Below the pieces are notes generated by a model, which saw only the letters and a list, made by a program, of their open reading frames with translations, searched no databases and was not told the origin of the DNA. From Actinoplanes teichomyceticus ATCC 31121 (lineage in GTDB: Bacteria > Actinomycetota > Actinomycetes > Mycobacteriales > Micromonosporaceae), in assembly GCF_003711105.1 (NCBI RefSeq), contig NZ_CP023865.1, positions 6,416,501 to 6,480,500 of the forward strand: a stretch of 64,000 bases of DNA. The letters run 5' to 3'. A program made the translations under genes and the position numbers. Within the stretch, counting starts at the first letter, position 1, and every line of letters starts with the position of its first letter. Below are positions 45,101 to 53,358 of the stretch, piece after piece.

Positions 45101-45247
45101 TCCCCGCGCACGCGGGGGTGGTCCCAGCTCGGCATCGTCATGTCGGTGCTGGAGATCGTGCTCCCCGAGCACGCGGGGGTGGTCCCCACTGGTCGCGCAC
45201 CCTCAACGGCGCCGGTCGGTGCTCCTCGCGCACGCGGGGGTGGTCCC
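42102..45247 (+). CRISPR. Type I-E CRISPR array 2: 52 repeats, 51 spacers
   Basis: Same 29-nt repeat as array 1, read rightward, away from the cas genes, with the same 61-nt period. Leader end at 42102. Variants: the repeat at about 44302 begins GGTGCCCCCCC, the one at 44974 has a GCGC loop, and the last two (45158 with GAGC, 45219 with CTCCTCG) are decayed, marking the old end. Nearly perfect repeats elsewhere indicate an active or recently active array. Confidence 0.98.
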
Positions 45248-45330
45248 CGGTACACCCGGGCGTGGCTCACGCCTCCGCCGTTTTTGGGCCACGACCGCCC
45301 GCCGGCCCCGGTGACCACGCCAGCCCCCGC

Positions 45331-45444
45331 GTCGACGCGTTCGGCACCACCACCGTCGCCATGTACCGCATCAGCGTCGACGCCGCCCTCGGCGACACCG
45401 GCACTGCCCTGCAGCACGCTGCCAGCGTCAACTCTGCTGCTCAA
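45331..45444 (+). pseudogene. Fragment of an XRE/TPR-type regulator
   Basis: The frame reads VDAFGTTTVAMYRISVDAAL then GDTGTALQHAASVN. This resembles a C-terminal TPR-like segment of actinomycete XRE regulators (FGPTNVxxHRxxxxxELGxxxxAL). No HTH precedes it: array 2 ends 83 bp upstream. It is probably the remnant of a gene cut by array or element rearrangement. Confidence 0.55.
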
Positions 45445-45453
45445 TTTTTTTGG

Positions 45454-46332
45454 TCAGAGGATGGTCCACGCGGTGAGCTCGCGGCTCCCTCGCCGTAGGC
45501 CTGCAATACGGCGGTGCACCTCTGCCGCTGCCGGTGTGCCTGGCAAGGACTTGCGTGCATTGGTAGTAATCATCTGCAGCTCACGGAGCTGACACAGGTC
45601 CTCGAACTCAGCCCAGTGTCGAGGGTCCCAGCCGTAGGTTTGAACGAAGGCGTCGAATCCGTGATCATTGCCGAATCGGCGGCAGTGCACAGCTACCGTG
45701 GCGACATCCCAGACGCGGTCGCCGATGCGGGCGCCGTCCCAGTCCGCGAGTACCGCGGTTCCATCATGTCGACGCAACGCATTGCGGATCTGAGGGTCGG
45801 TCTGAATGAGGCCCCAGCCCAGCGGGGAGCGCACCGTGCGTAGCCTGCTGGTTAAGTCGTCTAGGCGCTCAGTCAGGAGAATTCTATCGTCTGCGGCAAG
45901 GATGGCCGATGCACTGATTGAGTGACGAATCCCGGGCATCGGATCCAGTTGGGGCATCGGCCAAGGGGGTAATTCCAGCGAGTGAAGGCGGCGAAGAAGT
46001 TCACCCAACTCACCGGTCTCCACCGGTCGGTCGATGGCCCCGTCGAGCCTTTCCCACACGGTGACGCCATAGCCCTCGACAGTCAGGGGCTGTTCGAAAC
46101 CCGCAGCAAGGTGGACCGTCGGAAAGTCGGCCTTGGCGAGCCATTGCACGAGGTCGACGACCCTTCGTAGGGTATCCACGCCGATGGCAGGTGGCGCGAT
46201 CTTGATAACGAGATCGTCGACGGCGTACACCGCGTTGGTGTGGTGGCGCAGAAGAACCGCATCATCCGCAGACCGGTCAACCAGACGGCAGACCTTGGCG
46301 AGCACCGGCCGAGTCCGCTGCTCCACGAACAT
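45454..46332 (-). CDS. Aminoglycoside phosphotransferase-like protein with altered catalytic motif
   Basis: A 292-residue APH-fold protein. AVDDLVIKIAPP carries the ATP-binding Lys. The catalytic loop, usually HGDxxxxN, reads IQTDPQIRN: Asp and Asn are kept but HG is QT. The metal-binding motif is LADWDGA. It may be a weak or altered kinase acting on an unknown small molecule. ATG at 46332 has GTAGGGG upstream and lies 8 nt after the XRE gene stop; both are one operon. Confidence 0.75.
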   Translation of the reverse strand: MFVEQRTRPVLAKVCRLVDRSADDAVLLRHHTNAVYAVDDLVIKIAPPAIGVDTLRRVVDLVQWLAKADFPTVHLAAGFEQPLTVEGYGVTVWERLDGAIDRPVETGELGELLRRLHSLELPPWPMPQLDPMPGIRHSISASAILAADDRILLTERLDDLTSRLRTVRSPLGWGLIQTDPQIRNALRRHDGTAVLADWDGARIGDRVWDVATVAVHCRRFGNDHGFDAFVQTYGWDPRHWAEFEDLCQLRELQMITTNARKSLPGTPAAAEVHRRIAGLRRGSRELTAWTIL

Positions 46333-46340
46333 GGACACCC

Positions 46341-47957
46341 CTACCCGTCGAGAGCGGCTCGACCCCCCGCCAACATACGGGTGCGCCGACGGCACTCACG
46401 AACATAGTCGTCAAGGTCCACCACCGGTCCACGGCGTTCGGCAGGTGGCACCGCCGAGACCACCTCGTGAGCTCGAGCTAAAACTATCTCGGTGCGTTGT
46501 CGTTCGGGCAGCATGGCAACTGCGTCGTGCGCCACTGTGGCAGCCTCATCCGCATGGGCGTTATCCGCCAGGCAACGCGCCCGATCGAGAAGGATCAATG
46601 CCGGGTCGATAGACGCTGTACTACTTGTCCGGTAGAGCGCCAGGGCCTCGTCCTGCAGCCGGTAGGCGGCCTCAGTGTCTCCCATCCAGGTAGCAGCCCC
46701 GGCGAGATAGAACAGGAACCGCTTAACGGGGAAGTGAAAAGCCGCGTCGCTGTTGTCTCCGCCGACCTCGTCGAACAGCGCGCGTGCCTGCTTCACTGCG
46801 TCGCGGGCGGACTCCGTGTCACCGATACGTGCCAATGCCCGTGCTCGGGAGGCAGCAGCCAACGCACTGGATCGACACGGTTTGGCAGATATCGATAGTG
46901 CCTCATCCGCGAGTTGCACCGTCTGCCTGGGGTCGCCGAAGTAGTACGGCAACATCGCGGCCTGGGCGCGAACAAGGACCCTGAGCGCCGGCCGCTCAGT
47001 GTCATCCGCGGCGAGCATCGCTGTTCGGTACCACAGCTGCGCATCGGTTGTCTGTCCGAGTCGCATGAGCGCATCGGCGCACAGTGTCGCCAGCAACGCT
47101 GCGCAATTGGACAACCGAGCCTGGACCGAGGCCGGCTGACGACGCCTGGATAGAGCCGTGACCTCAGCGCATTCGGTGGCGATCCTGGACAGCATGACTG
47201 TCGGCGGGGTCGCCGGGTAGTCGTTGACATGGCCTCGGGTTGATCTTTCGATCAGCTCTATCTGCCGCATCGAAACGCTGGAGGCTGCCAACGCCTCATC
47301 GAGTTGGCGACGTAGGCCGGCGAGCTCCGACAGGAGATGCTCGTCCGCGCTGGAATGGCCAGCTGGGGCCTCAGATCGCCGCGGCAAACGGGGCGCTGTC
47401 GAGCAGTCCCGTCCTGCTGCTTCAACGTCATCATCTGCTGTGATGCAGCGTCTCGGATCAGGGGTGCCTGCCCGAAGCTCTGAGAAGGCCGGCTCCCCGG
47501 CTTCCGTCCGGTCCCGAATCTGTGTTCGTACGACCTCCGTGCCCGCCCGCTGACCGCCTTCGTCACGAGAGCCGACCGGCATCGCAAACCAGAGCAATTC
47601 ATCCGGGATGGTCAACAGTCGGGCCCAGAATTGGAGGCGGTCGATCTGCTTGTCGGAGGTGCTGGTCTCGTACCGGCTGATCTGAGCCTGGCTCATCCCT
47701 GCCCAACGGCCCACCACCTCCTGCGCAATAGGCATGCCGTGCTCGGGGTGACGACGGTATGCGGCAAGCACCCGGCCCATGTGCCGCTCAGTCACGGCCT
47801 TCTGGATGCTTGGATGCTGCCAGAAGTCGCCAGTCACCGACGGCGGCCCCTGCTGACGTCGCAACACCACCGGCAAGCACGCAGAGCACTGTCGAGCCGG
47901 GCTATCCGCCGCCAGGCGCGCTTTACACCGAGAACACTGGCCCCCTCTCGCGCGCAT
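46341..47957 (-). CDS. XRE-family regulator with zinc-ribbon-like N-terminus and TPR repeats
   Basis: A 538-residue regulator. Cys pairs at the N-terminus (CSRCKARL and CSAC) resemble a short zinc ribbon. The HTH is PIAQEVVGRWAGMSQAQISRYET (about residues 70-110). A long helical part with TPR-like repeats (ALARIGDTESARDAVKQARALF, AAYRLQDEALALYR) follows. AAGGGG precedes the ATG at 47957. Its promoter lies at 48020-48048. It probably controls the kinase-like gene behind it; similar XRE/TPR proteins sit beside DUF574 methyltransferases in many actinomycetes. Confidence 0.85.
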   Translation of the reverse strand: MRARGGQCSRCKARLAADSPARQCSACLPVVLRRQQGPPSVTGDFWQHPSIQKAVTERHMGRVLAAYRRHPEHGMPIAQEVVGRWAGMSQAQISRYETSTSDKQIDRLQFWARLLTIPDELLWFAMPVGSRDEGGQRAGTEVVRTQIRDRTEAGEPAFSELRAGTPDPRRCITADDDVEAAGRDCSTAPRLPRRSEAPAGHSSADEHLLSELAGLRRQLDEALAASSVSMRQIELIERSTRGHVNDYPATPPTVMLSRIATECAEVTALSRRRQPASVQARLSNCAALLATLCADALMRLGQTTDAQLWYRTAMLAADDTERPALRVLVRAQAAMLPYYFGDPRQTVQLADEALSISAKPCRSSALAAASRARALARIGDTESARDAVKQARALFDEVGGDNSDAAFHFPVKRFLFYLAGAATWMGDTEAAYRLQDEALALYRTSSTASIDPALILLDRARCLADNAHADEAATVAHDAVAMLPERQRTEIVLARAHEVVSAVPPAERRGPVVDLDDYVRECRRRTRMLAGGRAALDG

Positions 47958-48019
47958 GATGTGACCCCTTTCTGGATGCTCGACACGGAGTACTCGCCAG
48001 ATCAAGCGGAGGATACCGC

Positions 48020-48048
48020 TTATCATCGAGCATTATCGATTGAGTCAA
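48020..48048 (-). promoter_or_regulatory. Promoter of the XRE/TPR regulator gene
   Basis: On the minus strand TTGACT (48048-48043), a 17-nt spacer and TGATAA (48025-48020) form a good sigma-70-type promoter. The spacer contains ATCGAT-type repeats (CGATAATGCTCGATGATAAG), a possible autoregulatory site. Confidence 0.6.
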
Positions 48049-48478
48049 GGGCTCCCTGCGGAGCTCCGCCGAAAGAGCCACTTCGTCCGGCCGTCGACAC
48101 GGCGACAACCGCTTCCCCGCAAGTGCACTCCGGTGCAGGAGTCCTGGGCCCTCGGCTTCGCCCACATAGAACTGCCCATTAAAGCGTGCTTCTCTCCGAG
48201 CCGCCACTATTCCTATGAATAATGATTATGCATAACCGGTCATGGCGGGCCTCGCAGGCGGCGTCAATGATCGGAGACACCGACGATCGAATGCCACTCG
48301 CTGGCATCCCCGACCAGGCGATGGTGTTTAGCTTGTCGTCGCTGCGCGACTTTCGGCTGACGTGATCCGTACCCGAGCTCGTACCGCTACAGCAGCGAGC
48401 AAGGCTAGACGGCCCGTCACCATTTAAAACCGCACTCTGTCCGACACGTCAGCAGATCTTAGGGAGGTGGAGCTGGCG
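48049..48478. other. Divergent intergenic region
   Basis: No gene seen. It holds an AT-rich patch with the perfect palindrome TTATGCATAA at 48226-48235, unusual for this DNA, which may be a promoter or operator for the rightward gene cluster. Confidence 0.5.
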
Positions 48479-48841
48479 ATGGCCGCCACTCGTCCGCATG
48501 AATCGCCTCTGCACGCCCCTCTCACTCTGCTGCGCGTCGCCCGCCCGCACGTCGGTGCCCCCGTGCTGACGAGCAGGCGGGGTAGCGCCCGATGGTGGCC
48601 GTTGCGGCGGCCGGCGCCGGGCGCTGTCCGGGTGGCGCTGCGACACGTCTTGAGCGTGCTCGGCGTGTCGCAGCGCCGCCTTCGACTCTCCCTGCTGCTG
48701 TGTGTCGATACGCAGACCGCGGTGGTGGGCGAGGTGGTGGCACCCGTTTCGGCGGGTGCCACCCATTCACCAGCCCAGACCGGCTCCCAGGCGCAGCATG
48801 TTGCGGTGCACGTTCACCGTCTGGCGCGGAGGCGATCGTGA
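48479..48841 (+). CDS. Hypothetical protein, possible first gene of the acetyltransferase/methyltransferase cluster
   Basis: A 120-residue Arg/Ala/Val-rich frame. In favour: GGGAGGTGGAG just before the ATG and a stop that overlaps the GTG of the next gene in a GTGA junction. Against: no family, low complexity and a competing frame on the other strand. Moderate to low certainty. Confidence 0.4.
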   Translation: MAATRPHESPLHAPLTLLRVARPHVGAPVLTSRRGSARWWPLRRPAPGAVRVALRHVLSVLGVSQRRLRLSLLLCVDTQTAVVGEVVAPVSAGATHSPAQTGSQAQHVAVHVHRLARRRS

Positions 48842-49584
48842 CCGCTGGAGAGACGGGCGCGGCGAGATTTGCCGAGCCGCTGTCACTGGAGGCGGTGCGG
48901 GAACGGGTGTGGAAGGAGCCGGCCGGCGCGGTGTTGCTGCTGCAACGTGAACCGTGGCAGCACGAGTACGCCGGGGGGCTGTGGTCGGCTCAGCCGGCCG
49001 CGGTCTGGTGCACCGTCCTCGCTGAGGCGTACCTGCGGGTCGACGCTGCCGAGGCGGCGTTCGATGCCGTTGATGATGCAATCGACCTGGTGAGCGGGCC
49101 GGCGGGGGCTGTCACCGACGACGTACGAACTGCACTGGTTCCGGTCGCGGCGGTATGGGCCGATCTCGGCGTCTACATCGGCGACGAGGACGCTGAGGCA
49201 CGGTGCCACGTCTATGCACGCCTGGCCGAACGCGTCGACGACGAACGTCGCCTGCTTCTGGCCGGAGCTATACGCGCTATCGCGGTCTACCACCACGCCG
49301 ACGGCGAGCGTGGCCGGCGGTGGCTTGAACGGGTCTTGACGCGCTATCAGCAGATCGCCGGTCACACCGACGCCGGCATCAGGATGCTCACGAGTGGGCT
49401 CGCGGCGATGGATGACGGGCTTACCCGCGGCGAGTACCGGCCCGGCTCGCGTGAGGCGTTCCGGATTCCGGTGCCGGGCGGCATGGTGCAGCCGGACGTC
49501 GCAGCCCCGCCCCATCACTACCTCGCCAGCCGGGTGCGGCTGCATCGGCCGTATCCGGCGGCCGGTGCAGGCGGTCGGACGTGA
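48838..49584 (+). CDS. Conserved-looking hypothetical protein of the cluster
   Basis: A 248-residue helical protein starting VTAGETGAARFAEPLSLEAVRERV. AVWCTVLAEAYLRVDAAEAAFDAVDDAIDLV and YARLAERVDDERRLLLAGAIRAIAVYHHADGERGRRWLERV suggest TPR-like helix pairs. No known domain recognised. GTG start chosen because coding character begins there and it overlaps the upstream stop. Confidence 0.65.
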   Translation: MTAGETGAARFAEPLSLEAVRERVWKEPAGAVLLLQREPWQHEYAGGLWSAQPAAVWCTVLAEAYLRVDAAEAAFDAVDDAIDLVSGPAGAVTDDVRTALVPVAAVWADLGVYIGDEDAEARCHVYARLAERVDDERRLLLAGAIRAIAVYHHADGERGRRWLERVLTRYQQIAGHTDAGIRMLTSGLAAMDDGLTRGEYRPGSREAFRIPVPGGMVQPDVAAPPHHYLASRVRLHRPYPAAGAGGRT

Positions 49585-49676
49585 TGAAACCCATGTCCGC
49601 GTACCAGCCGAGCGGGGGACGTGGCGGAACCGGCGCCGGTCAGCACTGCTCAATTCGACCACAACAGGGAGGCGTG

Positions 49677-49952
49677 GTGACCACGGAACCGGTGCCGCTG
49701 GACGAGGCGCTCGCCGACGTGCACGAGGGCGTGGTGGCCGTGGGAGCTTGGCTCACCGGCCAAGCCCGGGGTCAAGAGCCGGCGGGTACCCGGAGCCGGC
49801 ACATCTGCAGACGGGGTTGTCCGGCTGAGCCGGGCCGGCAGGTCGCCGGGATCGCCATCTACGACGGTGGGTTGCGTGCCGCCCGCCGCGCCGAGCTGTC
49901 CGATATCGCATCAGGCGACGATGAATCGGTCGCCAAGGGGATCCGGTCATGA
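49677..49952 (+). CDS. Small hypothetical protein before a GNAT gene
   Basis: A 91-residue protein (VTTEPVPLDEALADVHEGVVAVG...) with AGGGAGG 5 nt before the GTG at 49677. Its stop overlaps the ATG of the next gene by 4 nt, so translation is coupled. No family recognised; the mid-part is Gly/Arg-rich. Confidence 0.5.
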   Translation: MTTEPVPLDEALADVHEGVVAVGAWLTGQARGQEPAGTRSRHICRRGCPAEPGRQVAGIAIYDGGLRAARRAELSDIASGDDESVAKGIRS

Positions 49953-50659
49953 TGGCGCTGCCCGAGCCGCCATCGGGTGTGACGATCCGTGACGCGACCC
50001 AGTGGGACGTGGCGCCTGTAGCGGGGATTCTGGCGTGTACCGTGCTGCCGACATCGATCGGGACGTGGCTGGAATCGGACCCGCTGGTTCGTGGCGGCCA
50101 GCTTCACGCCTTCTATCTCGACCGCGTCAGGGAAGCGCTGCGGCACGGCGCGGTACGGCTGGCTGACGTAGCCGGTGCGACGATCGGCGCGGCGGTGTGG
50201 CTGCCGTGCACCGACCCGGCTGCCGACGCTCCTATGGCCGTGGCGGGGGCTGGTGTCGCCCTGCGCATGAGCCAGATGGAAGCCGTTGTCTGGCGGCCGC
50301 ACCTGTCGCAGCCGCATCTGCGCCTGGCCGGCCTGGGCGTGCTGCTACATCAACGGCATCACGGTGTCGCGACCGCCTTGCTGACAGAACACCTGCACGG
50401 CCTGTTGCATTCGGCTCGATGCCTCGCGGTCGAGGCGTCGCTCACGGGGTTGTGTGCCCGGTGCGGATACCGCCCGCACGGCGAGGCGGTGCGGCTGACG
50501 CCCGGGGGCGTGATCGTGCAGCCGATGCTGCGAGGTCCGGGCGGGCCCGTGGCTCGTGCCCGAAATTCGGCCGCGGCCCGGTATCCGAGCGGCCCAGCCC
50601 CGCACCGTGCTGCGTACGGTGCCGCGCCAGTACGTGAGGCGACCGGAGACAAGCCATGA
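49949..50659 (+). CDS. GNAT-family acetyltransferase (first of three)
   Basis: A 236-residue GNAT. VTIRDATQWDVAPVAGIL is the first strand-helix; LAGLGVLLHQRHHGVATALLTEHLHGLLH is the acetyl-CoA loop with QxxHGVA instead of the usual Q/RxxGxG/A; EASLTGLCARCGYRPHGEAVRL closes the fold. Related to the GNATs at 52528 and 57457. Overlaps genes on both sides by 4 nt. Substrate unknown. Confidence 0.8.
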   Translation: MMALPEPPSGVTIRDATQWDVAPVAGILACTVLPTSIGTWLESDPLVRGGQLHAFYLDRVREALRHGAVRLADVAGATIGAAVWLPCTDPAADAPMAVAGAGVALRMSQMEAVVWRPHLSQPHLRLAGLGVLLHQRHHGVATALLTEHLHGLLHSARCLAVEASLTGLCARCGYRPHGEAVRLTPGGVIVQPMLRGPGGPVARARNSAAARYPSGPAPHRAAYGAAPVREATGDKP

Positions 50660-51450
50660 CCAGCGAGTTCGATCTCGACACGAGCGTGCCGCACTCCGCG
50701 CGCCTCTACAATTACTGGCTCGGCGGCAAGGACAACTTCGCCGTCGACCGCGCGGTCGGCGACGCGATGATTCGAGCCATCCCCGACCTGCAATACATGG
50801 CCGGGGAGAACCGCAAGTTCGTGCACCGCGCCGCCCGGGACCTCGTCGACCAGGAGGGCATCCGGCAGTTCCTGGACATTGGGACCGGCATCCCGACCTC
50901 TCCGAACCTGCACGAGGTGGCTCAGCGCATCGCCCCGCAGACCCGGGTGGTCTACGTCGACAACGACCCGCTCGTCCTCGTCCACGCCCGCGCTCTGATG
51001 GTCAGCACTGCCCAGGGCCTCAGCAGATGCTTGGCTGCCGACCTGCGTAAACCACGATCGATACTGGATGACCCGGTGCTGCTGGACACCGTGGACCTGT
51101 CCGAGCCTGTCGGTCTCACGTTGATGGCGATCCTGATGCTGATCGCCGACGAGGACGACCCGTGGGGCGCGGTGGCCGAGCTACGCGACGCGATGCCATC
51201 CGGCAGCTGTCTGGCGATCACTCATCCGTCGGCCGACTTCAACCCTGCCGAGATGGCCGCGGCGGTCAACGCCGCGACCGGTGCCGGGATGACTTTCGTA
51301 CCCCGGTCGAAAGAGGCGGTCGCTAAATTTTTCGGTGACTGGCCGCTGCTGGAGCCAGGCCTGGTGCCGGTATCGGCTTGGCGCCCGGACACCTCGGTCA
51401 GCGACGCGCGGGCCGCCTACTACTGGGCCGGCGTGGCGAGGAAACCGTAG
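50656..51450 (+). CDS. DUF574-family SAM-dependent methyltransferase
   Basis: A 264-residue DUF574 (Methyltransf_19) protein: DTSVPHSARLYNYWLGGKDNFAVDRAVGD is the family signature, QFLDIGTGIPTSPN is the SAM loop and VVYVDNDPLVLVHARALM carries the acidic ribose-binding residue. Family substrates are unknown though it is abundant in actinomycetes. ATG overlaps the GNAT stop by 4 nt. Confidence 0.93.
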   Translation: MTSEFDLDTSVPHSARLYNYWLGGKDNFAVDRAVGDAMIRAIPDLQYMAGENRKFVHRAARDLVDQEGIRQFLDIGTGIPTSPNLHEVAQRIAPQTRVVYVDNDPLVLVHARALMVSTAQGLSRCLAADLRKPRSILDDPVLLDTVDLSEPVGLTLMAILMLIADEDDPWGAVAELRDAMPSGSCLAITHPSADFNPAEMAAAVNAATGAGMTFVPRSKEAVAKFFGDWPLLEPGLVPVSAWRPDTSVSDARAAYYWAGVARKP

Positions 51451-52296
51451 ATGGATGCCTTGCCGGAAGGGCCGAACATGAATGCCGCCAATTCTGCCAA
51501 CGACCCCGGCAGCTGGGCCGCGACGGACAGTGCCGCCGTCGCAACGGCGCCGGCTGCGACGGTGGCCTGTGCCGAATACCTCCTCGACGTCCGGCACGCC
51601 GACGACGCCGCATTTGCTCTCGTCGCGCCGCTGTTCGTCGGACTCGACCCGGCCAGCGTGCCACCGGACCTGGAGTTGGCCAGAGCCGCGCTGATCCACG
51701 TGGTCAGCAGCGCTGAGGGCCACGACGACTCAACGGATGTGGCGTGGGCGGTCTACGCCCATACAACGCATGTGCGGATGCTGGGGACCGATCACCGGCG
51801 GACACGGCGCGCCGCCACGACGCTCGCCGAGGTCTACGAGACCCGGGCCGAGGCCGATCTGGCTTCCTTCGAACGGGCCGCCGAGGTTTACCGGCAGCTG
51901 GTCAGCACCTGTGCGAGAGCTGGCAGCGAGGCGGAGACCGTTGAGGCCCGGATGGGGCGCGCGATCTGCTTGCATGCCGGCGGGCGGTGCGGTGATGCGA
52001 TCAACCTCATGGACCAGATGTGGCGGAACTGGATCCGCACGCCGGATGCCAGCCCCAGCCGCGGCGCTGAGATTGCCGGCGCGTACTCCGCGATGCTGCG
52101 CCAGTGTCACCGCGTCGACGAAGCGATCGGCATCGAAGTCGAGGCGCTGGGTCTGCTCATCGGCGTATCCGGACCCGCTCAGCTGCTGTTCGACATCGCT
52201 GACCGCGCTCCTGCTCTGCAGGCGCACGTGCACGTGCCGAGCGCCGTCCGAAGCGCGTCTCTGAACTGTCTGCTCAAACTGCACAGGGTCTGGTAG
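51451..52296 (+). CDS. TPR-like helical protein
   Basis: A 281-residue protein of helix pairs: ALVAPLFVGLDPASVPPDLELARAALIHVV, AATTLAEVYETRAEADLASFERAAEVYRQLV and GRAICLHAGGRCGDAINLMDQMW, typical of TPR arrays. No catalytic domain. ATG directly follows the methyltransferase stop; a second ATG at 51478 with GGAAGGG upstream is an alternative start. It may act as a scaffold or regulator partner. Confidence 0.7.
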   Translation: MDALPEGPNMNAANSANDPGSWAATDSAAVATAPAATVACAEYLLDVRHADDAAFALVAPLFVGLDPASVPPDLELARAALIHVVSSAEGHDDSTDVAWAVYAHTTHVRMLGTDHRRTRRAATTLAEVYETRAEADLASFERAAEVYRQLVSTCARAGSEAETVEARMGRAICLHAGGRCGDAINLMDQMWRNWIRTPDASPSRGAEIAGAYSAMLRQCHRVDEAIGIEVEALGLLIGVSGPAQLLFDIADRAPALQAHVHVPSAVRSASLNCLLKLHRVW

Positions 52297-52327
52297 CGGC
52301 CGTGGCCGGTGAGGTGAAGGGAGCCGG

Positions 52328-52531
52328 ATGGGCGAATGCCGTCGCATTCGCGGGTCCCGCCGGGGTCTCGGAAAGGTGAAACGCCATGCAGCGTTGTGCG
52401 CCTTCGTCGTTGCCCGCGCTTCCGCATTCTATCCGAGGTGTGAAAGGGATGCCGATATGTTCGCCGTCAGCGACATCGATCGCCGCGTCGCGCTCGCGTG
52501 TGTCGCCGAAAGCCGGAGCGCCGTCCGATGA
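52328..52531 (+). CDS. Short frame coupled to the second GNAT gene, uncertain
   Basis: A frame of 67 codons ending in a 4-nt overlap with the next ATG. The part from ATG 52457 (24 residues, with AAGGGA upstream) has the best ribosome site, so it may be a short leader peptide for translational coupling. Not recognised. Confidence 0.3.
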   Translation: MGECRRIRGSRRGLGKVKRHAALCAFVVARASAFYPRCERDADMFAVSDIDRRVALACVAESRSAVR

Positions 52532-53175
52532 CGCTCGACATCCGACACAACGTCCACATCCGCAAGGCTAGGAAACGTCCGCGCGACAGCGACGTCGCGG
52601 CTCTGGCCACGGTGCTGAGCAGCGCCTTCATGCATGCAGATCTGGCCGACTACCTCATCCCGGACTGGGATGAACGCCGGACCCGGTACCCGGACTATTT
52701 CGCGCTGCTTGCCGAGCACGCTCTGACCACCGCGCACGTCGACCTGCTCACCATCTGGAATCACTCCATCATCGCGGGCGCGGCCGTCTGGTACCAGGTC
52801 GACGAAGACGGGCTCCCCGATCCCGAGGCTGACTACGGTCATCGGCTCAGCGCCGCGGCGGGCCCAGCGATGGAGCGATTCACTGCTTTGAAACGGGCGA
52901 TGCACGAACATCACCCACGCGCCGAACCACACGACTACCTCGCATATCTCGCGGTTCGGCCTCCATACCGGCGCTACGGATTCGCTTCCCGGCTGCTCGA
53001 TCACCGTCATCAGCAACTCAATGCGGCCGGACGACCCGCCTACCTCGAAGCCACCGGCGACCACAACAGGGCGCTGTACGCGGCGCACGAGTACCTCGAG
53101 CTGGACCCGTACCCGATAGCTGCGGACGGCCCGCACCTGTTCCCGATGTGGCGCAAACCCAGCAACGCCGCGTAG
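52528..53175 (+). CDS. GNAT-family acetyltransferase (second of three)
   Basis: A 215-residue GNAT: DVAALATVLSSAFMHADLADYLIPD, YLAYLAVRPPYRRYGFASRLLDHR (acetyl-CoA loop RRYGFA) and PAYLEATGDHNRALYAAHEYLEL. Closely related in layout to the GNAT at 57457, including HHPR-HDYLA before the loop. ATG at 52528 is in a 4-nt overlap. Followed by a strong hairpin. Confidence 0.87.
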   Translation: MTLDIRHNVHIRKARKRPRDSDVAALATVLSSAFMHADLADYLIPDWDERRTRYPDYFALLAEHALTTAHVDLLTIWNHSIIAGAAVWYQVDEDGLPDPEADYGHRLSAAAGPAMERFTALKRAMHEHHPRAEPHDYLAYLAVRPPYRRYGFASRLLDHRHQQLNAAGRPAYLEATGDHNRALYAAHEYLELDPYPIAADGPHLFPMWRKPSNAA

Positions 53176-53223
53176 ATGGCCTCCGGCCGTGCATCTCTCC
53201 CCCGCAATCGCGCGGCCGGAACG

Positions 53224-53274
53224 GAGGGCGTACCGCTCGGCGCCTCTGGCCAGGCACCCGAGCGGTACGCCCTC
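53224..53274 (+). terminator. 17-bp hairpin between GNAT and methyltransferase genes
   Basis: GAGGGCGTACCGCTCGG (53224-53240) pairs perfectly with 53258-53274 across a 17-nt loop, 49 nt after the GNAT stop. It probably ends the first transcription unit of the cluster. Confidence 0.75.
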
Positions 53275-53358
53275 GCCCCGCATCGTTGCCCGCCACCAAG
53301 GCCGGCATACCCACCTACCCCGGCAAAACCCACCATATCACCCACAAGCAGGGAAGAC

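Noticed and set aside
29817..45247. Self-targeting spacers within this window
   Set aside because: No match was noticed, but eye inspection cannot exclude it; a sequence search is needed, so no claim is made.
42040..45498. Long frames across array 2 with CSPRTRGWS-type repeats
   Set aside because: Artefacts of the repeat sequence; none has a ribosome site or non-repeat domain.
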